From Lentibacillus salicampi (GTDB lineage: Bacteria; Bacillota; Bacilli; Bacillales; Amphibacillaceae): DNA of 32,911 bases. Every line of letters starts with the position of its first letter. Position 1 is the stretch's first letter. This document shows, piece after piece, positions 16,193 through 23,417 of this stretch. The DNA is taken from assembly GCF_004565465.1 (NCBI RefSeq), contig NZ_SRHY01000036.1:1-32911 (forward strand), read 5' to 3'. A program made the position numbers and the translations under genes. Below the pieces are notes generated by a model. The model was not told the origin of the DNA and searched no databases. It worked only from the letters and a program-made list of their open reading frames with translations.

Positions 16193-16582
16193 TCACTGGT
16201 CATGTATCCCCTGTCTGGCCAGTCTGTCAGCATGGGGGTTCTGTTTTTCCGGGATCCATTTAATGAAAAAATAGGGAAAATGACCTGCTCGCTCATTGAT
16301 AGCAGCAAGGAGCGGTTTATAGGCAGGATTTTTGATAAAACCGGCCTCAACCGCATTGACAACCAAGCTAGAGTCAGAACGGAAGGACAGAATTTCGCCG
16401 GGAAAATCTTTCAGACAAATCTCCAGTCCTTTTAAAACAGCGTGAAACTCTGCCTCATGATTGGACATAGTGCCAAGTGAAAAGGATGTTTCAACTACTC
16501 TTCCGTGGACTTTGATATAGACGCCCGCCCCACTGACGCCCGGGTTACCACTCGATGCCCCATCTGTGTATACTTCGATCAT
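16193..16582 (-). CDS. RNase HI-like protein (YpeP type)
   Basis: This 129-residue protein of the RNase H fold is slightly shorter than classical RNase HI. The four acidic active-site residues are in place: Asp7 (VYTDGASSGNPG), Glu45 (NHEAEFHAVL), Asp70 (FRSDSSLVV) and Asp119 (PHADRLAR). It lacks the basic handle region of E. coli RNase HI, as do the Bacillus YpeP/YpdQ proteins, some of which are inactive or act on particular RNA-DNA hybrids. An AAAGGAG ribosome binding site precedes the ATG. It follows the uncharacterised membrane protein gene by 33 bp on the same strand, so the two may form one transcript. Confidence 0.85.
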   Translation of the reverse strand: MIEVYTDGASSGNPGVSGAGVYIKVHGRVVETSFSLGTMSNHEAEFHAVLKGLEICLKDFPGEILSFRSDSSLVVNAVEAGFIKNPAYKPLLAAINERAGHFPYFFIKWIPEKQNPHADRLARQGIHDQ

Positions 16583-16615
16583 TGGTGTGCTCCTTTCTAA
16601 TAGAGGGCAAACGAT

Positions 16616-17752
16616 TCAGCTATCCTTGTCCTCGCCGTAATAATCCATTTCTGCATAACGCAGTTGCTGCCGGTAACCGTACATGATGTTCCGGACCTTC
16701 TTCTCACTTTCCAAGCCTGACCCGATCGCACCTGCGAATGTAGCAATCGAGGTGACGAGCCATGCCAAGTTAACAAGATAATTAAACCCAGCAATTTTCT
16801 TCTCCAATCCTGCCACTTCGCTGAAGAGTTCCGGCGGCACGATAAAGGCGACCGCTGTCAGAAACAGTAAAAACAACATGCCATAATAAACACTGACAGC
16901 GACCGTTATGGTCAAGAGTGTCGCTGCATTGTACAGCAAGCGCAGTTTTCTTTGGCTTTTGCTGCTTGGTTTTTCCCATAGATTATGAGCAAAAATAATC
17001 CAAATCATCATACCAACAACCGCCGTCAGCATCAAGATCCAGAAACGGTTCTGTCCATACGAAGCGCTCAGCTTCCAGAGTGTCGGAAAAACCAGCCCAT
17101 ACGCACCGGTGGCAAAGGCGATTGCCATCACGTGTTTAAATGAGGGGAGAATCGACCAGGGTCTGTTCGCATGGGTCATCCCGAGCAATAACTTTAATCT
17201 TCCAAACTGTTTTGGTTTCAGGATGAAGCGTACGTCCGATTTAGCGATTTTCTCCGGTGGCGTCACTTTACGGATAGGAGAAAAGAGAAATCGCTTTTTC
17301 AGTAACGTGTCATTTTCAGTGATGCTGCCGTTGTTTTTGGCAGTTTTTCCGTTCACCCTAAAATATAACTCACCGACAACCTGAATAATCGCCGCTTTCA
17401 CTCTTTGTTTAACAGGGGGGAGGCCGAATGCAGGGACGGATATTTGCGCAACCCCTTTCTGATCGTTAACATCGGCAAGCACAACACCTCTTTTGGAGAA
17501 GATAGGCAGGTCTGTCAGACACACCGTATAATCCCACTTGTTGCGTTCTTTTATTTCCTCAGCCCGTTCAATCAGCTTATCCACATTTTCAGCAGCGCCT
17601 GTCAACGGATCACGATAAACATTGACCTCCCATGAAATATCGCCGTCAATCATTTCATTGAAAGCTTCGGATAAGCTGCCGGCTAGTTTGGCCGCTATTC
17701 TTTCCGGAAGCTCAGGTGCCGGAATTAACCCTACCGTTATGTTTTTCATCAA
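16616..17752 (-). CDS. uncharacterised protein with soluble N-terminal domain and membrane C-terminal half
   Basis: In this 378-residue protein, residues 1-135 form a soluble alpha/beta-looking domain that starts ITVGLIPAPELPERIA and contains a conserved-looking WDYTVCLTDLPIF segment. Four or five membrane helices follow between about residues 205 and 355, then a short charged tail. I remember close relatives in Bacillaceae carrying the unconvincing name methylene-tetrahydrofolate dehydrogenase; no such catalytic motif is visible, and I would not use that name. The start is either the TTG at 17752 (8 bases after AAAGGGGG) or the next codon, ATG 17749. It lies 33 bp before the RNase H-like gene. 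Function unknown. Confidence 0.7.
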   Translation of the reverse strand: MMKNITVGLIPAPELPERIAAKLAGSLSEAFNEMIDGDISWEVNVYRDPLTGAAENVDKLIERAEEIKERNKWDYTVCLTDLPIFSKRGVVLADVNDQKGVAQISVPAFGLPPVKQRVKAAIIQVVGELYFRVNGKTAKNNGSITENDTLLKKRFLFSPIRKVTPPEKIAKSDVRFILKPKQFGRLKLLLGMTHANRPWSILPSFKHVMAIAFATGAYGLVFPTLWKLSASYGQNRFWILMLTAVVGMMIWIIFAHNLWEKPSSKSQRKLRLLYNAATLLTITVAVSVYYGMLFLLFLTAVAFIVPPELFSEVAGLEKKIAGFNYLVNLAWLVTSIATFAGAIGSGLESEKKVRNIMYGYRQQLRYAEMDYYGEDKDS

Positions 17753-17850
17753 GTCGAGTGCCCCCTTTCAGTTGGTCTGTCAGGTAGTTTTCCTTTCAAT
17801 ACCATTGCCATTCCCGTTTTTTAAAAGCTAAAACAACCTTGCCGGCCTCC

Positions 17851-17922
17851 GGAGTCTGGCGTTTTTACCTGATTGCTTAGGAGTCTGGCGTTTTTACTTG
17901 ATTATTTGGCGTTTTTCATTAT
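17851..17922. repeat. 29-bp tandem direct repeat, about 2.5 copies
   Basis: GGAGTCTGGCGTTTTTAC begins at 17851 and again at 17880, with copies of 29 and 28 bp. A third partial copy, GGCGTTTTTCATTAT, starts at 17908. It lies in the 294-bp gap between the divergent membrane-protein gene and the first symporter gene. It may be a regulatory array or a decayed repeat element. Confidence 0.65.
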
Positions 17923-17947
17923 AAACAAAACTACCCGCTCTCTGCTT

Positions 17948-17977
17948 TACGAATGAACCAGATTAGGGTACGATTCA
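17948..17977. promoter_or_regulatory. candidate LytTR operator upstream of the first symporter
   Basis: TACGAATGA (17948-17956) and TACGATTCA (17969-17977) are imperfect 9-bp direct repeats whose starts are 21 bp apart, the spacing known for LytTR-domain binding sites. The site lies about 70-100 bp before the GTG of the symporter that is co-operonic with the kinase. Support is spacing and position only. Confidence 0.3.
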
Positions 17978-18046
17978 TAGTAGGGGTAACATTCTAAATC
18001 TTAGCACATATGTAGAAAGTCTTCCGATAAAGAATAGGGTGAGACC

Positions 18047-19591
18047 GTGAACCTAACGTATTTCCTGTTTTTTCTGTGCATAATCGTGTGCACGTTAATC
18101 ATTACCTATTGGGCAGCCAAGCAGAGTAAGACGACGAACCAGTTTTATGTGGCAGCAGGCAGTTTAACAGGGATCCAAAATGGGATGGCGATTGCCGGAG
18201 ATTACATCAGTGCGGCTTCATTTCTCGGAATCATCGGAACCATTGCCATTAGCGGATATGACGGTTTTTTATATGCGATCGGCTTTTTGGTTTCGTATGT
18301 AATCGTGCTGTTTTTCATCGCCGAGCCTGTTCACCGGCTAGGCAACTATTCACTCGGGGATGTCGTTTGCTCGCGTTTTCCACGCAATCGGGTGCGCTGG
18401 ATGATGGCGATTGGAGCACTGGTTATTTCCATCCTTTATATGATTCCGCAGCTGGTCGCGGCCGGTCTCTTGCTCCGGCTGCTTCTGGATATTGACTATT
18501 CAACGTCTGTTCTGATCATCGGCAGTTTAATGACGATCTATGTGGTGTTTGGCGGCATGTTCGCCACGTCATGGGTGCAAATTGTGAAAACGGTCGTGCT
18601 CATGTCCGGGACCTTTCTTCTCGCCTTAATTGTGTTTTCACGGTTCGACTGGAATATCGCGGAATTGATTGCTCAGGTAAAAACCGGTACACCATTGAAG
18701 GAGCAATTTTTTCTACCCGGCAATCTGTACGATGATCCATTGGAAAATCTATCACTGCACCTTGCGTTAATTCTCGGGACGGCGGGGCTGCCGCACATTC
18801 TGATTCGTTTCTTTACGGTCCGCAATACAAAAGAGGTCCGCAAATCACTGCTGACGGCCAGCTGGATTATCGGGGCGTTTTACATTATCGCCCTTGTGCT
18901 TGGGCTGGGGGCGGTTGCACTGATTGGTTATGAGCCGCTGGTTAGTCTTGATCCGACGGGAAATCTGGCGGCGCCGCTTCTGGCTGGGGAATTGGGCGGT
19001 GACTTTCTGATGGCGTTCATTGCGGCCATCGCATTTACAACGATTATTGCGGTTGTTGCCGGCCTGGTGATTTCAGCAACAACGGCTTTTTCACATGATG
19101 TCTACTTCCACATCATTAAAAAGGGCCGGACAGCTGAAAAAACACAGCTGCGATCGGCCCAATGGACAGCCTTTGTCGTTGGGTTAATCTCAACCTTGTT
19201 TGCGCTCGGTCTGAAAAATATCAATGTAACATTCCTTGTCTCATTGACGTTTATTGTCGCAGCCTCAAGTAATCTGCCGGTGCTTCTATTCACAATTTAT
19301 TGGAAGCGTTTCACTGAAACAGGCGCCATCGCCGGCATGGCAAGCGGTCTGGTTGCTTCCCTTACGCTTTTGCTACTTGGCCCGCATATCATGAACCCGT
19401 CTGGTGGATGGATTCCGTATGAGCCGCTGCTGCCGTTGTCCAACCCGGGCATTATCGCTATCCCGATTGGATTCCTGGGTGCGTTCCTTGGATCGCTGTT
19501 AACACAGCCGTCAGTCCAGAGCACAAGGGAATTCCGGCAATTTTACATAAAGGCACAGACAGGGATTGAAACGAGGGACAACCGCTCATGA
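18047..19591 (+). CDS. sodium:solute symporter (SSS family, acetate/monocarboxylate-like), first copy
   Basis: This 514-residue protein has about 13 membrane helices of the SSS (LeuT-fold) family. The N-terminal block AGSLTGIQNGMAIAGDYISA (about residues 37-56), the segment ATSWVQIVKTVVLMSG and the helix with LGTAGLPHILIRFFTV are typical of the ActP/MctC branch that imports acetate, pyruvate or other short carboxylates with Na+. It is a paralogue of the symporter at 23414 but has no DUF485 partner gene beside it. It starts at a GTG behind AGGGTGAG. Its last four bases overlap the start of the LytS-type kinase gene (ATGA), so transporter and sensor are made together and may work as one sensing unit. 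Confidence 0.88.
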   Translation: MNLTYFLFFLCIIVCTLIITYWAAKQSKTTNQFYVAAGSLTGIQNGMAIAGDYISAASFLGIIGTIAISGYDGFLYAIGFLVSYVIVLFFIAEPVHRLGNYSLGDVVCSRFPRNRVRWMMAIGALVISILYMIPQLVAAGLLLRLLLDIDYSTSVLIIGSLMTIYVVFGGMFATSWVQIVKTVVLMSGTFLLALIVFSRFDWNIAELIAQVKTGTPLKEQFFLPGNLYDDPLENLSLHLALILGTAGLPHILIRFFTVRNTKEVRKSLLTASWIIGAFYIIALVLGLGAVALIGYEPLVSLDPTGNLAAPLLAGELGGDFLMAFIAAIAFTTIIAVVAGLVISATTAFSHDVYFHIIKKGRTAEKTQLRSAQWTAFVVGLISTLFALGLKNINVTFLVSLTFIVAASSNLPVLLFTIYWKRFTETGAIAGMASGLVASLTLLLLGPHIMNPSGGWIPYEPLLPLSNPGIIAIPIGFLGAFLGSLLTQPSVQSTREFRQFYIKAQTGIETRDNRS

Positions 19592-21333
19592 ACTATTTGA
19601 CACTCATTTTGTTCGAACGTCTGGGATTATTGCTCGTCATCGCCTTTGTCTTGACACGCACTCGTGGGTTCCGATCACTCCTGGACCGCGAATTCAGCAA
19701 AACGATGCTCTTGGTCCATGCCTGTGTGTTTGGCCTGTTTGCGATAGCCGGTACGATAACAGGTATTGTCATCGAGGGGGATGCGGCCGCCACTCGTGAT
19801 TTTATCCTGACGCCTGTCGGTGATGATCAAATGGTAACTGGCTCAAGCCTTGTTGCGGTTGTCATTGCCGGATTACTGGGCGGACCTATTGTCGGTCTGG
19901 GGGCTGGCCTTGTTGCCGGTGCACATCTTTTCTGGCTTGGCGGCATAGGGTTTATTGCAAACTGTCTTGTCAATCCGATCACCGGACTTCTGGCGGGGTG
20001 GACGGCCCGATTTTTTTCCAATGAGCGGGTCATCTCACCTATGAAAGCCTTATTCATCGGCGTTTTCCCACCGGTGTTACAAATGCACATGTTGTTGATT
20101 TTTGAGCCAAATTCAGAGGGCATGATCGCGATTGTGAATATGGTTGGTTTGCCCCTGGTCTTATCGAACAGCGTTTCCATTGCGATTTTTACGGCGATGA
20201 TCGGCATTGTTCTCAGGGAGCAGGAAGACGAGGCGGCGCTAGCGACGAAACAAGCACTGACCATAGCCGAAGAGGCTCTCCCTTTTTTACGAAAACGTTC
20301 ATCCCGGGACATGGCAGCTGGAATGGCTGATTTGCTTTATGACCGTCTAGATCTCGCTGCGGTTGCCGTGACAGATGAAAAGGAAGTTCTGGCTCATCGT
20401 GGAAAGGGCGGTGATCATCATCGGGAAGGCGATCCGATTGCGGCTATGTTGTCCCGGCAGGCGCTTGATTCACAGCAGATGCAAATCGCCTGGTCCCGTT
20501 CAGACATGCCATGCACACACAGAAATTGTCCGTTTGAAGCCGCGATCATCATACCCATCATCAGTACCCGGGAAGCAACAGGGCTGATTACATTCTATTT
20601 CGAAAAGGCACAGCATATCCGGCCGGTGGAACTCGTGTTGGCTAGAGGGCTGGGGCAATTGGTTACCAATCAACTCGATACCATTGCAGCAGAAGAACTA
20701 AAAAGGCATATGCGTGATGCAGAACTGCGAAACCTGCAGGCACAGATCAATCCGCACTTTCTATTTAATACGCTCCACATGATAGCAGCCTTGTTTCGAA
20801 AAGACTCAGAGCAAGCGCGTCACATCACAGTTAATCTGGCTCACTATATGCGCTTTAATATCGGACTCGTCTCAGCATCGCTGGTCCAATTGGAAAAAGA
20901 ATACAAACACGTTAAAGCATATATCGAAATTATCCAGACCCGCTTTGCCAGCCAGTTAACCATTTACTTGACGGAACCTGGGGATATTTTGCCCGTCCCC
21001 ATTCCGCCTTCCACGATTCAGCCGCTTGTTGAAAACAGCATCAAACACGGTTTAAAAGATGTCACGGAGGGCGGCAAAGTGCACGTCGTCATGGAAAAAC
21101 TTAGTAAAAACATTCGAATTGCCGTCAGAGACAATGGATCGGGGTTTCCTGATGACCTATTAAAGGATGCCGGAAAGATTTCGCTGAAAGATAGCCAGAA
21201 CGGGGGTGCCGGTTTATATAATGTAAACCAGCGTCTGACCAGTCTGCTTGGGGATTCGGCACGCCTGCACATACGCAATTTGCCGGAACGCGGAAGTGAA
21301 GTCTATTTTACAATTCCATACCAGGATCATTAA
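19588..21333 (+). CDS. LytS-type sensor histidine kinase
   Basis: This 581-residue membrane kinase has three parts: a 5TM-5TMR_LYT receptor region (about residues 1-205), a GAF-like domain (about 230-370, with a Cys309/Cys314 pair in PCTHRNCPF that is common in this family) and a His_kinase/HATPase module (about 375-581). The phosphoacceptor is His390 in QAQINPHFLFNTLH. ATP-binding motifs are QPLVENSIKHGL, DNGSGFP and GGAGLYNVNQRL. Relatives such as LytS, BtsS and YpdA sense extracellular pyruvate or membrane state and pair with LytTR regulators. The gene overlaps the symporter by 4 nt. Its expected partner starts only 727 bp later, beyond an inserted repeat element. Confidence 0.92.
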   Translation: MNYLTLILFERLGLLLVIAFVLTRTRGFRSLLDREFSKTMLLVHACVFGLFAIAGTITGIVIEGDAAATRDFILTPVGDDQMVTGSSLVAVVIAGLLGGPIVGLGAGLVAGAHLFWLGGIGFIANCLVNPITGLLAGWTARFFSNERVISPMKALFIGVFPPVLQMHMLLIFEPNSEGMIAIVNMVGLPLVLSNSVSIAIFTAMIGIVLREQEDEAALATKQALTIAEEALPFLRKRSSRDMAAGMADLLYDRLDLAAVAVTDEKEVLAHRGKGGDHHREGDPIAAMLSRQALDSQQMQIAWSRSDMPCTHRNCPFEAAIIIPIISTREATGLITFYFEKAQHIRPVELVLARGLGQLVTNQLDTIAAEELKRHMRDAELRNLQAQINPHFLFNTLHMIAALFRKDSEQARHITVNLAHYMRFNIGLVSASLVQLEKEYKHVKAYIEIIQTRFASQLTIYLTEPGDILPVPIPPSTIQPLVENSIKHGLKDVTEGGKVHVVMEKLSKNIRIAVRDNGSGFPDDLLKDAGKISLKDSQNGGAGLYNVNQRLTSLLGDSARLHIRNLPERGSEVYFTIPYQDH

Positions 21334-21380
21334 AGAGGGGCATACGCATAAATTTCGCAGCTTTTATCTTTTGAGTTGAT

Positions 21381-22002
21381 ATAAACAGCGACGTAACGAA
21401 AATTTTAATATAGCGGCTTATGCCACTCTGATTACCGCTAAGTGCTTAGAAACGCTCCGGCAATATACTTGGTGCTCGTCGTGTTGCAAGACTTTTCGAA
21501 GTAGCAGCACTCCTCGCAACTCGTAGCGTATTCGGCGGAAGCTTTGGCTCGTCGCTTTCCATGGGCACGGCCTCAGCCTCGGGCCAACACGATGTTGGTC
21601 ACAAAGGCGTTGCCACAGGACGTGGCGTGCTTAGCCTTTGAACCTTTACGCTTTCCTGCGGGGTCTTCGGACACGTGACTGTTCTGATTGAGTCTACGTA
21701 TCCGCTGAGAATTGCTCACTCTCGTTTTATTCGATTATAGCGAAAAAAGAAACGTTAATAACCATTTAAACCAGCAGCTGGAATATGCGAGACTCCTGTG
21801 GGACAGGCAGGCTAAAACCGCGACGTCCTGTCGCAACGCCTGCACTAGCACGTCGTGTGCGTCGGAGCTAAGAGACCCCACAGCGAGCGAACTTTTGCGA
21901 GCGAGGAGGCTCGTGGTGAGCCCACGGAAAGCGAGTATATTCCAGCTGCGTCGCCAGAAAGCTTACCTGAATGCTCTAATAAGATTTTACGTCGCTGTTT
22001 AT
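21381..22002. mobile_element. 622-bp inverted-repeat element between kinase and regulator genes
   Basis: The outer ends ATAAACAGCGACGTAA (21381-21396) and TTACGTCGCTGTTTAT (21987-22002) are perfect 16-bp inverted repeats. Inside lie two related copies of a Bacillaceae-type intergenic repeat in opposite orientation. One (about 21530-21690) includes AGGCGTTGCCACAGGACGT (21605-21623) and the other (21775-21948) includes ACGTCCTGTCGCAACGCCT (21823-21841), which are reverse complements with one mismatch. There is no transposase, and the open frame 21712-22095 crosses the repeat and is not a gene. The element is best read as an insertion of non-autonomous repeat DNA into a two-component operon. Confidence 0.65.
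21775..21948 (+). repeat. 174-bp intergenic repeat with CAGCTGGAATAT ends
   Basis: The ends are CAGCTGGAATAT (21775-21786) and ATATTCCAGCTG (21937-21948), a perfect 12-bp inverted repeat. The body has the GAGACTCCTGTGGGACAGG, then GAGACCCCACAGCGAGCGA pattern that I know from dispersed repeats in Bacillaceae, with paired CCTGTGGG/CCCCACAG segments able to form a long RNA hairpin. It is the inner plus-oriented copy within the 622-bp element. Confidence 0.6.
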
Positions 22003-22060
22003 GGATTTTGCGTTAAAAACAAGAACGCCTTAATAAACCTTAAAGAAAGAAGGGATCCCA

Positions 22061-22819
22061 ATGCGAACCATTCATACCATGATCGCCGAGGATGAACAAC
22101 TGGCGCGGGAAGATATGATCTATCTATTGCAAAAAGAACCTGATGTCGTGATCTGTCCCAGTGCTGAGACAGGCAATCAATTAGTTGACTTGTATGTTGA
22201 ATATGAACCTGACGTTATTTTTCTGGATGTGCAAATGCCGGAGATGTCAGGTGTAGAGGCAGTCAAACAAATCATCAATCTCGCATATAGTCATCCCCCA
22301 CTGTTCATTTTCACGACCGCCTATGATGAATATGCGATGGATGCGTTTGAGATTGAAGCCGTTGATTATTTACTGAAACCCTATGACGATACACGCTTTC
22401 AAAAGACAATGCGCCGCATCCGCAAACAAATGATACAAACCGGTATAAAACGGGGTGAACACACGGATTCACAAACTGCCCAAGCTCCCGAAAAATTGCT
22501 TGTCGATGATGGAGAGCGCATGGTGGTGCTGTCGCCTGATTCGATTTATTATGCCGTCCCATCCAACCGCATGCTGGCCATCCATACACATGATGAAGTG
22601 ATCGAAAGCCGGATGACATTGCAAGATTTGGAAGACCGTCTTCAGGGGCTGTCCTTTTTCCGCACTCACCGCAGCTGTCTTGTCAACCTGAATTATGTAC
22701 GGGAGATCACACCATGGTTTAACGGAGCTTATAACCTCACATTAAATGATAATAACCATACGACTTTGCCTGTCAGCCGGTCGGCACGGAAAATTCTGCT
22801 CGAAACGTTTAGAAGCTGA
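22061..22819 (+). CDS. LytTR-family response regulator
   Basis: This 252-residue regulator has a receiver domain (about residues 1-120) with the acidic pocket (AEDE) and phosphoacceptor Asp56 (VIFLDVQMPEMSG), the conserved Thr/Ala region FTTAYDEYA and Lys in LLKPYDD. A LytTR DNA-binding domain (about 145-250) carries the typical FFRTHRSCLVNLNYVREI and LPVSRSARKILL segments. It is the natural partner of the LytS-type kinase upstream. GAAGGGA precedes the ATG. Whether the inserted element between the genes still allows read-through, or brings its own promoter, cannot be decided. Probable targets are the two symporter operons on either side. Confidence 0.92.
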   Translation: MRTIHTMIAEDEQLAREDMIYLLQKEPDVVICPSAETGNQLVDLYVEYEPDVIFLDVQMPEMSGVEAVKQIINLAYSHPPLFIFTTAYDEYAMDAFEIEAVDYLLKPYDDTRFQKTMRRIRKQMIQTGIKRGEHTDSQTAQAPEKLLVDDGERMVVLSPDSIYYAVPSNRMLAIHTHDEVIESRMTLQDLEDRLQGLSFFRTHRSCLVNLNYVREITPWFNGAYNLTLNDNNHTTLPVSRSARKILLETFRS

Positions 22820-22902
22820 CCATTCAGCAGTCCATTTTAACTTTTCAGACACAGTGTACAACAATTGGTCCAAAATTCACCTCCGATAAGCCAGGTATCA
22901 CC

Positions 22903-22928
22903 TATAATCTATAGTAAGCGCTTACAAA
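22903..22928 (+). promoter_or_regulatory. -10 box and cre site (CcpA) of the DUF485-symporter operon
   Basis: TATAAT at 22903-22908 is a consensus -10 box without a good -35, as expected for an activator-dependent promoter. Seven bases later comes AGTAAGCGCTTACA (22915-22928), matching the catabolite-responsive consensus TGTAARCGYTTACA at all but the first base and containing the perfect palindrome GTAAGCGCTTAC. A cre at the transcription start normally means CcpA repression on good carbon sources. Confidence 0.65.
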
Positions 22929-22944
22929 TACAGGAGGTGATTTC

Positions 22945-23064
22945 ATCCAACTAAATCCATTCAGCAGGATGTTCATATCCGACACACGGGGAAGTAATCT
23001 GGCTGAATTAGGGGGTTCGGACCGACTGGACCTTTTTAACTTAACATGGGGAGGTATTTTGTGA
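22945..23064 (+). other. 39-codon leader frame with strong ribosome binding site but ATC in the start position
   Basis: A full-strength AGGAGGTGA (22932-22940) lies 7 bases before an ATC codon at 22945 that opens a 39-codon frame (QLNPFSRMFISDTRGSN, then LDLFNLTWGGIL). Its TGA at 23062-23064 overlaps the GTG start of the DUF485 gene at 23061. It contains the ribosome binding site of that gene. No ATG, GTG or TTG is in the right place; the first in-frame ATG is the ninth codon and has only a poor site. It may be a translated leader using a rare start, or a leader that lost its ATG. Confidence 0.4.
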
Positions 23065-23417
23065 GTACTGTAAACGAATTGAACACAGGTAAGCAGGCCA
23101 ATGAAACGGTCGATTTTGAAGAAGTGGAAGAAAGCGAACAGTTTAAAAGCTTTATGCAAAACAAGAAAAAATTCATTATACCCTACACTATCTTTTTTCT
23201 TATTTTTTACTTTTTGCTGCCGGTGTTGACATCGTACACAACGTTTCTAAATACACCACTGGTTGGTGATATCTCCTGGGTTTGGGTTTTTGCTTTTGCC
23301 CAATTTGTGATGACCTGGGTTCTCTGTACAATTTATGTAAAAAAGGCAGCATCGTTTGACAATCAGGCCGATCAGATTATCAAGGATCAGATGCATAACG
23401 GGGGTGAATCGTCATGA
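23061..23417 (+). CDS. DUF485 family membrane protein (YjcH-like)
   Basis: This 118-residue protein of the DUF485 family usually sits next to an acetate permease (YjcH-ActP in E. coli). It has a soluble acidic N-terminus (about residues 1-35, TVDFEEVEESEQF), then the family motif FKSFMQNKKKFIIPYTIFFLIFYF (here FKSFMQNKKKFIIPY followed by the first helix) and a second helix near VWVFAFAQFVMTWVLCTIYV. An ATG at 23046 is in frame but lies inside the sequence that supplies GGGGAGG; the GTG at 23061 has correct spacing and was chosen. The stop overlaps the symporter start (ATGA), so the two are translationally coupled. It probably supports assembly or activity of that symporter. Confidence 0.88.
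   Translation: MSTVNELNTGKQANETVDFEEVEESEQFKSFMQNKKKFIIPYTIFFLIFYFLLPVLTSYTTFLNTPLVGDISWVWVFAFAQFVMTWVLCTIYVKKAASFDNQADQIIKDQMHNGGESS

Noticed and set aside
16616..17752. Assignment as methylene-tetrahydrofolate dehydrogenase
   Set aside because: The name is attached to relatives in databases as I remember, but no folate-binding or Rossmann motif is visible and the C-terminal half is membrane-embedded.
21712..22095. 127-residue plus-strand frame upstream of the response regulator
   Set aside because: It runs through the 174-bp intergenic repeat, has no ribosome binding site or protein-like motif, and overlaps the regulator start.
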